Assembly: GCF_014205275.1 (NCBI RefSeq)
Contig: NZ_JACHND010000001.1
Location: forward strand, 5,084,001 to 5,148,000
Direction of reading: 5' to 3'
Origin: Sphaerisporangium siamense
Lineage (GTDB): Bacteria > Actinomycetota > Actinomycetes > Streptosporangiales > Streptosporangiaceae
DNA: 64,000 nt
Below, one piece after another: positions 57,274 through 64,000 of this stretch. The translations under genes and the position numbers were made by a program. Below the pieces are notes generated by a model that worked only from the letters and a program-made list of their open reading frames with translations, made no database searches and was not told the DNA's origin. Each line of letters begins with the position of its first letter. Positions within the stretch are counted from its first letter, which is position 1.

Positions 57274-58017
57274 TCACAGGCCGAGGTCGTCCAGCTCCTT
57301 GTAGAGGGCGGCGCGCGAGGGGTCCGCGGCGACCGGGCGGCCCGAGGGCGGCGGGCCCGAGGGGATTCCCGGGACGGGCCTGGCCACACCCGGCATCGGC
57401 CGGGGGGCGGCCTGCGGCGGGACGGCGGCGGCGCGGGGACGGCGGTCGCGGAAGAACCAGCCGCCGAGGATGCCCCCCGCGAAGCCGAACAGGTGGCCCT
57501 GCCAGCTGAACTCGTCGGTCGGCAGCAGCCCGGTGAAGTGGTAGGCGAAGCACAGCGCCATGACCAGCCCCACCACGATGTCGATGCCGTGCCGGTCGAA
57601 CAGGCCCTTGACCAGCACGTAGCCGAAGTAGCCGAACACCACCCCGCTCGCGCCCGCGGTGACGCTGTGCGGGCTCGCCACGAACCACACGCCGAGGCCG
57701 CTGGTCGCCGCGATGAGCGCGGTCACACCGAGGAACTTGCCCACCCCGCGGTAGGCGGCGAGAAAGCCGAACACGAACAGCGGGCCGGAGTTGCCCTCGA
57801 TGTGCGCCCAGCTCCAGTGCAGGAACGGCGCGGCGACGATGTCGGGCAGCCGGGCCGGGTCGCGGGCCGCGATGCCGAACGACTGGCTGAGGGAGTAGCC
57901 GGTGGCCCAGTTGGCGATCTGGACCAGCCAGATCAGGGCCAGGAAGCCGACCATGACCCAGAACGCCTTGCGGGCCTCGGCGACCATGATCTCGGCCGTC
58001 CGGGAGTCGCCGCCCAT
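57274..58017 (-). CDS. Rhomboid family intramembrane serine protease
   Basis: The product is 247 residues with six membrane spans. Catalytic Ser124 sits in GASG, and the partner His175 is in SWQGHLFGFAGG. HWSWAHIEGN in the second transmembrane region supplies the oxyanion-stabilising His and Asn. The C-terminal tail (about 195-247) is Pro-rich and cytosolic. The active-site arrangement is intact, so it should cleave membrane proteins; the substrate is unknown. It ends 4 bases after the VOC gene's stop, converging. Confidence 0.9.
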   Translation of the reverse strand: MGGDSRTAEIMVAEARKAFWVMVGFLALIWLVQIANWATGYSLSQSFGIAARDPARLPDIVAAPFLHWSWAHIEGNSGPLFVFGFLAAYRGVGKFLGVTALIAATSGLGVWFVASPHSVTAGASGVVFGYFGYVLVKGLFDRHGIDIVVGLVMALCFAYHFTGLLPTDEFSWQGHLFGFAGGILGGWFFRDRRPRAAAVPPQAAPRPMPGVARPVPGIPSGPPPSGRPVAADPSRAALYKELDDLGL

Positions 58018-58116
58018 GCTGTCTCCTGACTAGTGCACGCGCCGGAACCTGTGGCCGGACGCCCGGGCAGCACCCCGTCGGTCCGTCACGGTATTTTCGC
58101 AAACACCGCGCCGGTA

Positions 58117-58155
58117 GGGCCACCGGTCGCGTAACCCGTACACGACCGGTGGCCC
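58117..58155 (-). terminator. 13-bp hairpin after the deazaflavin oxidoreductase gene
   Basis: GGGCCACCGGTCG (58117-58129) pairs perfectly with CGACCGGTGGCCC (58143-58155) around a 13-base loop, 20 bases past the stop of the minus-strand gene at 58175. Confidence 0.6.
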
Positions 58156-58174
58156 GGCGATCTCCCGCGCCCGC

Positions 58175-58582
58175 TCAGCCGCCCGCGCGTTCGAGGATCA
58201 CGACGGGGATGTCGCGGTCCGTCTTGGCCTGGTAGTCGTCGTACTGCGGCCAGGTGGCGGTCATCAGCCGCCACACCTCCGGCTTCTCCTCCGGCGTGGC
58301 GGTGCGGGCGCGCGCGGTGAACCTGTCGCCCTCGACCTGCACCTCGACCTCGGGGTGTGCCGTCAGGTTGTGGTACCAGTCGGGCGACTCGGGCGCTCCT
58401 CCCTTGGAGGCCACGATGACGTAGTCGTCCCCGTGACGCTGGTAGATGAGCGGTGTGGTGTGCTCCCGGCCGCTGGTGCGGCCGGTGGTGGTCAGCAGAA
58501 GGACCGTGGTGCCGTTCCAGTCGTGCCCTTCCTTGCCGTCCGTGGCGCGATATCTGTCCACATGCTCTTTTCCGTAAAGCAT
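58175..58582 (-). CDS. Nitroreductase/deazaflavin (F420)-dependent oxidoreductase
   Basis: The product is 135 residues. The split-beta-barrel pattern GTTVLLLTTTGRTSGREHTT, then PLIYQRHGDDYVIVASKGGAP and the DWYHNLTAHPEVEVQV block is that of the Ddn/F420-dependent family. The fold binds F420 through the SKGG loop. It likely reduces a small organic substrate. The ATG at 58582 begins MLYGKEHVDRY as in homologues. It is divergent from the SDR gene, and both may respond to the same stress. Confidence 0.87.
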   Translation of the reverse strand: MLYGKEHVDRYRATDGKEGHDWNGTTVLLLTTTGRTSGREHTTPLIYQRHGDDYVIVASKGGAPESPDWYHNLTAHPEVEVQVEGDRFTARARTATPEEKPEVWRLMTATWPQYDDYQAKTDRDIPVVILERAGG

Positions 58583-58733
58583 CCGATCACCCTCCGGGTC
58601 GACCTGTACGCGGATGGCCTACCCCCTTTGGGGCGGGGCTCATCCAGTGTCGGATCATGCCCTGCGTGAACCCCGCGAGGAAGCGCAACCGCGGACCGCG
58701 CCGGGTACGAAGTCGGCATCGGAGGTGATGCGG

Positions 58734-60203
58734 ATGACCCGGTGCCTCGTCACCGGCGCGACCGGTTACATCGGGGGCAGGCTGGTGCCCGAGCTCCTGA
58801 ACGCCGGCCACGAGGTGCGCTGCATGGCGCGCTCGGCCCGCCGCCTGCGCGACCAGACGTGGATCGGTCGCGTCGAGGTCGCCGAGGCCGACGCCACCGA
58901 CCACGCGGCCACCCGGGCCGCGCTGGAGGGCGTGGACGTCGCCTACTACCTGATCCACACCATGGCCGCGGGCCGCGGCTTCCCCGAGCGGGACCGCAGG
59001 GCCGCGGAGACGTTCGCGGCGGCGGCCGAGGAGGCGGGGATCGGCCGCGTCGTGTACCTCGGCGGGCTCGCGCCCGAGGACCGGCCGTCGGCGCACATGG
59101 GGTCGCGGGCCGAGGTGGAGCGCGTCTTCCTGGAGTGCTCGGTCCCCGCTGTGACCTACCGAGCCTCGGTGATCATCGGGTCCGGCTCGGTGTCGTTCGA
59201 GATGCTGCGCTACCTGACCGAGCGGCTGCCGGTGATGACCACGCCGCGGTGGGTGGGCACCCGTACCCAGCCCATCGCGATCCGGGACGTGCTGCGCTAC
59301 CTCGTCAAAGCGGTGGAGATCCCCCGCGAGGTGAATCGGGGCTTCGACATCGGTGGGCCCGACGTCCTGACATATGCCGACATGATGCGCGGGTACGCGG
59401 CCGTGGCCGGGCTGCCGCGCCGTGTGATCATTCCGGTGCCGCCGCTCACGCCCCGGCTCTCCAGCCTCTGGATCGGCCTGGTCACCCCCGTCCCGGCGAA
59501 CGTGGCCAGGCCGCTGGTCGAGTCGCTGCGCGACGAGGCGGTCTGCCGCGAGCACGACATCGCCCGGTACGTCCCCGACCCGCCGCACGGGCTGATCGAC
59601 TTCCGCGCGGCCGTGCGGCTGGCGCTCCAGCGGATCAAGGAGGCCGACGTCGCGACCCGCTGGTCCTCCGCCTCCACGCCGGGCGCCCCCAGCGACCCGC
59701 TGCCCACCGACCCCGACTGGGCGGGCGGCAGCCTCTACACCGACGAGCGCGCCCGGGTCGTGGACGCGCCCCCCGAGGCCCTCTGGCGGGTCATCGAGGG
59801 CATCGGAGGCCGCAACGGCTGGTACTCCCTGCCCCTCGCCTGGGACGTCCGCGGGCTGCTCGACCGCGTGTTCGGCGGGGTCGGCCTGCGCCGGGGGAGG
59901 CGTGACCCCGCGCGGCTGCGGGTCGGCGACGCCCTGGACTTCTGGCGGGTGGAGGAGATCGAACCCGGCCACCTGCTGCGGCTGCGCGCCGAGATGCGCC
60001 TGCCCGGGCTGGCGTGGCTGGAGCTGACCTGCCGCCGCGACCACGGCCGCACCGTGTACGGGCAGCGGGCCGTCTTCCACCCGCGCGGACTGCTCGGGCA
60101 CCTCTACTGGTGGGGCGTCTCGCCGTTCCACGGGCTCATCTTCGGCCGCATGCCGCGCAACGTGGCCAAGGCGGCGGAGACATTCGCGGGTTCCCGTTCC
60201 TGA
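58734..60203 (+). CDS. SDR-like NAD(P)-binding protein with C-terminal DUF2867
   Basis: The product is 489 residues. The N-terminal Rossmann domain has VTGATGYIGGRLVPELL and the atypical SDR pattern (YYLIHTMAAG, VVYLGGLAPED). From about residue 300 comes DUF2867, a helix-grip fold (ARVVDAPPEALWRVIEGIGG to FGRMPRNVAK). This two-domain protein is widespread in bacteria; members are annotated as complex-I-associated-like reductases without proven substrate. ATG 58734 with GGAGG eight bases upstream was chosen; ATG 58728 is two codons earlier with poorer spacing. Confidence 0.88.
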   Translation: MTRCLVTGATGYIGGRLVPELLNAGHEVRCMARSARRLRDQTWIGRVEVAEADATDHAATRAALEGVDVAYYLIHTMAAGRGFPERDRRAAETFAAAAEEAGIGRVVYLGGLAPEDRPSAHMGSRAEVERVFLECSVPAVTYRASVIIGSGSVSFEMLRYLTERLPVMTTPRWVGTRTQPIAIRDVLRYLVKAVEIPREVNRGFDIGGPDVLTYADMMRGYAAVAGLPRRVIIPVPPLTPRLSSLWIGLVTPVPANVARPLVESLRDEAVCREHDIARYVPDPPHGLIDFRAAVRLALQRIKEADVATRWSSASTPGAPSDPLPTDPDWAGGSLYTDERARVVDAPPEALWRVIEGIGGRNGWYSLPLAWDVRGLLDRVFGGVGLRRGRRDPARLRVGDALDFWRVEEIEPGHLLRLRAEMRLPGLAWLELTCRRDHGRTVYGQRAVFHPRGLLGHLYWWGVSPFHGLIFGRMPRNVAKAAETFAGSRS

Positions 60204-60325
60204 ATTACCAGATATCGGGCAAAATACCGAGTCTCCGGCAAAGACATGCGCCCTGGTATCTCCGACGTATAACCTTCGCACGCTGATGTGGCGTAAGCGC
60301 AGAGGGAATACAGAAGGAATACGGT

Positions 60326-61489
60326 GTGGCGCGTTCGTGGGCTGAGTCGCCGGGGGAGGTCGCGCACTCCTGGGCGGAGCTGCCCGCGGACCGGGTCGTG
60401 CTGCTGGCCGGCGCCGGCGCCGCCGCGCACGCCCTGACCGCAGAGCCGCCGCCCGACGCCGCGCCTGCGATCCTCACCTGTGTCCCGGTCGTCGCGCGGT
60501 CCGTCGCGGAGGCCGCCGGCCACATGCTCGACGCCCTCCAGGACGCCGCCCTCGACCTGTTCCCGGCCTGGCTCCCGGACGCCGCCGGCATCCAGGCCGG
60601 AGCCGCCGGCACCCTCGCCGTCCGAGCCCTCGCCCTGCGCACCGCCGCCACAAGCCCCCATTTCGGCCCCTTCCTCGCCGCCCTCGCCGAATCCGCCCTC
60701 CACCACACCGACGGCACCCCCCGCCGTACCGCCTCAGGTGGCCCTCCTGACGCACGCTCAGGGGGTTTTCCCGGCGCGCGGTCCGGCACGGGCGCCTTTG
60801 CCCGGACGTCTCGGTTCGGACCTGAGGTGCGCGCGGCCGGGCTGGCCCGCGTGCTCGCCGCCGGGTTCCAGCGGTCCGGGACCGCGCTTCTCGTACCGGT
60901 GCCGGAAGACTTCTCCCGCGCCGACCAGGACGTCCTGCTCGCCGCCGCCGAATGGCTGGCCGCGCGGGGCGGCTTCGGCGTGTGGCTGACCGGAGCCCTC
61001 TCCGCGCCCGCCGACCGCGTCACGCACGTGACCCTGCGCCTGCCGTCGCCCACGAGCGCCGATCCCGGGCTCTCTCCCCCTTCCACGCTCCCGCCGCGCG
61101 CCGTGACCTTCCCCGCCGTGACCGGGATGCCCCACCCCGCGAGCCACGCCGAGAAAGCCCTGGAAAGAGCCCTCGCCGCCCGCCCCTGGTCACACGGCCG
61201 CGCCTGGAACCAGACCTACAGGTCCGGCCCCCTCGCCAACCCGATCCGCGTGGACCTCATCTGGCGCCGCGAACGCTGCATCGTCGAAATCGACGGCGAG
61301 GACCACCACAGACCCGACCGCTACGCCGCCGACCGCCTGCGCGACGTCCAGTTGCAACTCGACGGCTACGCGGTGCTCCGCTTCACCAACGCCCAGGTCC
61401 TGATGGACGTCGAAGCCGTCGCCGCCCGTCTGGAGCGCTACCTCACAACCCGCCGCGACACACTCGCGAAAGGATCCCCCCGTGTCTGA
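60326..61489 (+). CDS. Protein with C-terminal DUF559/Vsr-like nuclease domain
   Basis: The product is 387 residues. The N-terminal 260 residues are Ala/Pro-rich and predicted mixed helix-coil, with no family I recognise. A Ser/Gly-rich low-complexity stretch (about 130-165) separates two halves. The C-terminal 105 residues match DUF559, a PD-(D/E)xK relative of the Vsr mismatch endonuclease: D310 in IRVDLIW, E321-I-D323-G, the HH pair (327-328) and DRLRDVQLQLDGYAVLRF. GTG 60326 has AAGGA upstream. Its end overlaps the next gene by 8 bases, so it heads a coupled three-gene unit. Confidence 0.7.
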   Translation: MARSWAESPGEVAHSWAELPADRVVLLAGAGAAAHALTAEPPPDAAPAILTCVPVVARSVAEAAGHMLDALQDAALDLFPAWLPDAAGIQAGAAGTLAVRALALRTAATSPHFGPFLAALAESALHHTDGTPRRTASGGPPDARSGGFPGARSGTGAFARTSRFGPEVRAAGLARVLAAGFQRSGTALLVPVPEDFSRADQDVLLAAAEWLAARGGFGVWLTGALSAPADRVTHVTLRLPSPTSADPGLSPPSTLPPRAVTFPAVTGMPHPASHAEKALERALAARPWSHGRAWNQTYRSGPLANPIRVDLIWRRERCIVEIDGEDHHRPDRYAADRLRDVQLQLDGYAVLRFTNAQVLMDVEAVAARLERYLTTRRDTLAKGSPRV

Positions 61490-62138
61490 CGAGAAATTGT
61501 CCCTCCCCGAACTCGCCGTCCTGGTCGCCCTCATGCGGGAGGCCAGCGAGGTCTCCAACGCCGGCCTGGAAGAGAAATACGGCTTGCGGCTCGACGGAAA
61601 GCGTCGCGTGAAGCTGAACGACATGAAGCTGGTGGAGACCCGTAAAGAGGGACGCGTATTCGTCCACATGCTGACCGACGACGGCTGGAGCCGGATGCGG
61701 CGGGAGATCGGGGCGGGCCTGCGGAACCCGCAGATCACGAAATCCCCGAAAGTCCTCGTGGAAGGCTTGGCCGCCGGGCTTGTCGCCATCATGGAACGGA
61801 CCGGTCACACCCTTGCGGACGTTTTCGCCCCGTCACCTGACCCCGTTCAGGAACCCTCGCCCGGCCCGGAACCGGGCGACATCGAGGGACGGATACGGGC
61901 GGCCTACAGAGATCTGGCGAATGAACCCGGCGCTTGGGTGGGCATCGCGGAGATCAGGTCGTATCTCGGGGACGTGCCGAGGGACGAGGTGGACGAGGCG
62001 CTGAGGGCGATGAACCGTCTCCCCGACGTCAGTCTGGTGCCTGAGTCCAACAACAAGGTTCTCACCCACGAAGACCGCGACGCCGCGGTGACGATCGGGG
62101 ACCAGGACAAGCACCTCATCTGGATCGGAGCACGATGA
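61482..62138 (+). CDS. Winged-helix-like hypothetical protein
   Basis: The product is 218 residues. Residues about 6-80 have a helix-turn-helix/wing character (LSLPELAVLVALMREASEVS, LEEKYGLRLDGKRRVKLNDM, EGRVFVHMLTDDGW), suggesting nucleic-acid or protein binding. A Pro-rich linker (115-135) joins a C-terminal domain (about 138-218) with a similar helix-strand layout (IAEIRSYLGDVPRDEVDEAL), possibly a second winged helix. GTG 61482 overlaps the upstream gene and its TGA overlaps the next ATG. Codon use is less GC-strict than in the rest of the window. Confidence 0.7.
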   Translation: MSDEKLSLPELAVLVALMREASEVSNAGLEEKYGLRLDGKRRVKLNDMKLVETRKEGRVFVHMLTDDGWSRMRREIGAGLRNPQITKSPKVLVEGLAAGLVAIMERTGHTLADVFAPSPDPVQEPSPGPEPGDIEGRIRAAYRDLANEPGAWVGIAEIRSYLGDVPRDEVDEALRAMNRLPDVSLVPESNNKVLTHEDRDAAVTIGDQDKHLIWIGAR

Positions 62139-64000
62139 ACGGTGAGGAGCGGCGCGCCCTGGCGGCCCTGCGCTTCAACTACGCGGAGGTCGCGGACGAC
62201 GTCTGGCGCCGGTCGGAGTTCCACGTGGACGGCCTGCACCGGGCGACTGTCCAGGCGCTCGTGGACGGCATGACGGAGGCGGGCGAGAGCGTCACCGCCA
62301 GCCCGATCGGCGTCGTGGTCCAAGGACAGCGCGGCTCCGGGAAGACGCACCTGGTCGGCTGGGTGCGGGAGAGGATTCAGCAGGAGGGCGGCTATTTCTT
62401 CCTCGTCAGCCTTCTGGACACCCGGGATTTCTGGGATAGCGTGCTCGTGTCGATGCTGGACAGCCTGGCGCGTGACTTGGACGCCGACAACCAGCTCAGA
62501 TCGTTCCTGAGACAACTCTCGTCACGTGTCGGCATGCCGCGCGTGGACCGGCTCCAGTTGTTCGGCCACGCCCCGTTGACGAGGCCGATACTGGACGCCT
62601 TCATCGATGCGTTGCGCCGATTCGACGACAGGGTGGGCCGCGACACGCAGGACACCGCGCGGGCTCTTGTGCTGCTCGCGTCCGACGACTTCCACGCGCA
62701 GGACGTCGGCACCTCCTACCTGTCCTCCCAGCCGGAGGAGGAGCCGGGTGAACGGGCGGACTGGGGAATCAGAGAATCGAAGAAGTCTCCGCAGGAAATC
62801 GTCAAGGACGTGTTCCGCCTGCTGGCCGTCATCGGGCCATCGGTGATCGCCGTCGATCAGGTCGACGCCCTGATCGCGCAATCCTCCATCGCCACCAAGG
62901 CCGCGGCGGAATATGACTGGCGTAACGCTCTGGTGATCGAGCAGATAGCCGGTGGCCTGATGTCCCTGCGCGAGAACACGAGCCGGACGTTGACGGTGCT
63001 CTCCTGCCTGCCGGCCTCATGGGCGCTCATCAAGACAGTGGCCGTGGACAGCGTGCGCGACCGGTTCCGTGAGAGCATTCCCCTCCAGTCCGTCCCGAGT
63101 GCCAAGATCGGGCGGGATCTGATCGAGAAGCGGCTCGCGAAGCGGTACCGGGCGATCGGTTTCCGTCCTCCGTATCCGACATGGCCGGTGAAAGAGTCCG
63201 CCTTCGAGAACGCGCCCGACTTCACCGTGCGGCAGCTTCTCATAAAGATCGACGAGCATGTCAGGAACTGTCTCGTCGGCGACGAGATTCGTGAGCTGGA
63301 GCATCTCACCGGTGAATCCGGCCCGGTGGCCGACCGCACTGTCCCCGTGATCGACACCTCGGCGCTGGAGGCACTGGACGCGCGGTTCGCGGCCCTGAAG
63401 GACGCCGCGGAGACCGGCCCGGCCCTCGATCCGCGGAGCGAGGACGCGGTGATGCCCGCGCTGCTGTCCGCCGGGCTCGCCGCCTGGATCGCCGGGTACG
63501 GCGACGCCGGGAGGGAACTCGGCCAGGACGCGCCGCCGAGTGGCAAGCCCTCCCTGCACGCGCGGCTGCGGCGGAGCCTGGACGAGTCCACGGAGGACGA
63601 GGCGCACTGGGCGTTCCGCGCCATCGCCGCCGGGCATCCGATCGCCGTGCTCAACCGCCTGCGCGCCGCCTCGGTGGCCGCCGGCCTCAACTCGGGGGCC
63701 TCGCGGCGACGGCTGTTCGTCCTGCGCAACGACGAATGGTCCGGCGGGCCCCGTACCCGCGAGGCGGTCGCGGAGTTCGAGCGGCTGGGCGGCAGGGTCC
63801 TGCCTGTCGGGACGGAGGATCTGAGGACCCTCGCGGCGCTCAAGGCGTTGATGGCGGAGAACGCGCCGGAGTTGCCGACGTGGCTTGTCGCGCGCAAGCC
63901 GGCCGCCGAGGTGAGGCTGCTGAACGAGGCGCTTTCCGATGTCTGGACCGTTCCTGAGGCAGGGGTGGAGGAAGCGGAGTCCGCAGGCGTAACCGGTGGG
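62135..64000 (+). CDS. Large P-loop (AAA-like) ATPase, cut by the window end
   Basis: The frame stays open for 622 codons to the last base of the window, so the protein is longer than 622 residues. Walker A is GQRGSGKTH (64-72) and a Walker B candidate is VIAVDQVDAL (237-246), with Asp and no classic Glu. RVIRDRF/ RDLIEKRLAKRYRAIG segments (about 330-360) are Arg-rich. The last 120 residues (FVLRNDEWSGGPRTREAVAE, GGRVLPVGTEDLRTLAALKA) could be an effector- or nuclease-associated module. The ATG overlaps the previous stop (ATGA). It is likely the motor of a multi-gene system that continues beyond the window. Confidence 0.75.
   Translation, partial: MNGEERRALAALRFNYAEVADDVWRRSEFHVDGLHRATVQALVDGMTEAGESVTASPIGVVVQGQRGSGKTHLVGWVRERIQQEGGYFFLVSLLDTRDFWDSVLVSMLDSLARDLDADNQLRSFLRQLSSRVGMPRVDRLQLFGHAPLTRPILDAFIDALRRFDDRVGRDTQDTARALVLLASDDFHAQDVGTSYLSSQPEEEPGERADWGIRESKKSPQEIVKDVFRLLAVIGPSVIAVDQVDALIAQSSIATKAAAEYDWRNALVIEQIAGGLMSLRENTSRTLTVLSCLPASWALIKTVAVDSVRDRFRESIPLQSVPSAKIGRDLIEKRLAKRYRAIGFRPPYPTWPVKESAFENAPDFTVRQLLIKIDEHVRNCLVGDEIRELEHLTGESGPVADRTVPVIDTSALEALDARFAALKDAAETGPALDPRSEDAVMPALLSAGLAAWIAGYGDAGRELGQDAPPSGKPSLHARLRRSLDESTEDEAHWAFRAIAAGHPIAVLNRLRAASVAAGLNSGASRRRLFVLRNDEWSGGPRTREAVAEFERLGGRVLPVGTEDLRTLAALKALMAENAPELPTWLVARKPAAEVRLLNEALSDVWTVPEAGVEEAESAGVTGG

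Overview
The window is GC-rich, densely coded actinobacterial chromosome. Wobble positions are almost all G or C, and GTG starts and AGGAGG-like ribosome sites are frequent. The gene content fits a filamentous, sporulating actinomycete: a large LuxR (LAL) regulator, a PP2C/SpoIIE phosphatase with STAS antagonists, a Spo0M homologue, a P450 with its own ferredoxin, an F420/deazaflavin-type oxidoreductase and many small regulator-target pairs. The order Streptosporangiales is my best guess, by inference only. Nearly all of it looks like ordinary chromosome. The clear mobile DNA is one intact IS5-type element. The genes at the 3' edge may have been acquired.

Layout. 1-6.3 kb: a membrane protein and a small partner sharing a 17-residue motif, a PgeF/laccase-domain protein, an acyltransferase and a two-component system. 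6.3-11.8 kb: a GNAT enzyme, a haem-b membrane protein coupled to a NuoF-like/ferredoxin fusion, an ECF sigma/anti-sigma pair and a DUF4142 protein. 11.9-21.6 kb: a GMC (cholesterol-oxidase-like) oxidoreductase with an alpha/beta hydrolase carrying a Cys nucleophile, a LAL regulator, a TetR-P450-ferredoxin cassette and a lipoprotein. 21.8-28.5 kb: a DUF1996 secreted protein, an unlisted 47-residue Asp/Trp-repeat secreted peptide, cydAB (bd-type oxidase) and an ABC exporter behind a promoter with MerR/SoxR-type geometry.

28.6-45.5 kb: mainly single-gene units. These are a STAS protein, sulfotransferase, Spo0M, LysR regulator, orphan type II thioesterase, GT39-like membrane protein, ECF sigma with SnoaL tail paired with a YCII protein, glycerophosphodiesterase, RibD-like reductase, HxlR/hydrolase pair, a truncated remnant and a penicillin-binding protein. 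45.8-50.3 kb: the IS element, a PP2C-STAS pair facing a TIR-like gene, and tRNA-Gly and tRNA-Val. 50.3-60.2 kb: an ACT protein, a tRNA-dihydrouridine synthase, a Ski2-like helicase, a secreted protein with an internal duplication, an HD protein, a MarR/VOC pair, a rhomboid protease, a deazaflavin-type oxidoreductase and an SDR/DUF2867 protein.

60.3-64.0 kb: three start/stop-overlapped genes run off the end of the window. They encode a protein with a C-terminal DUF559/Vsr-like nuclease domain, a winged-helix-like protein and a large P-loop ATPase, the last being cut by the window edge. This is the best candidate here for an undescribed multi-gene system, possibly nucleic-acid processing or defence, but the window ends before its full composition can be seen.
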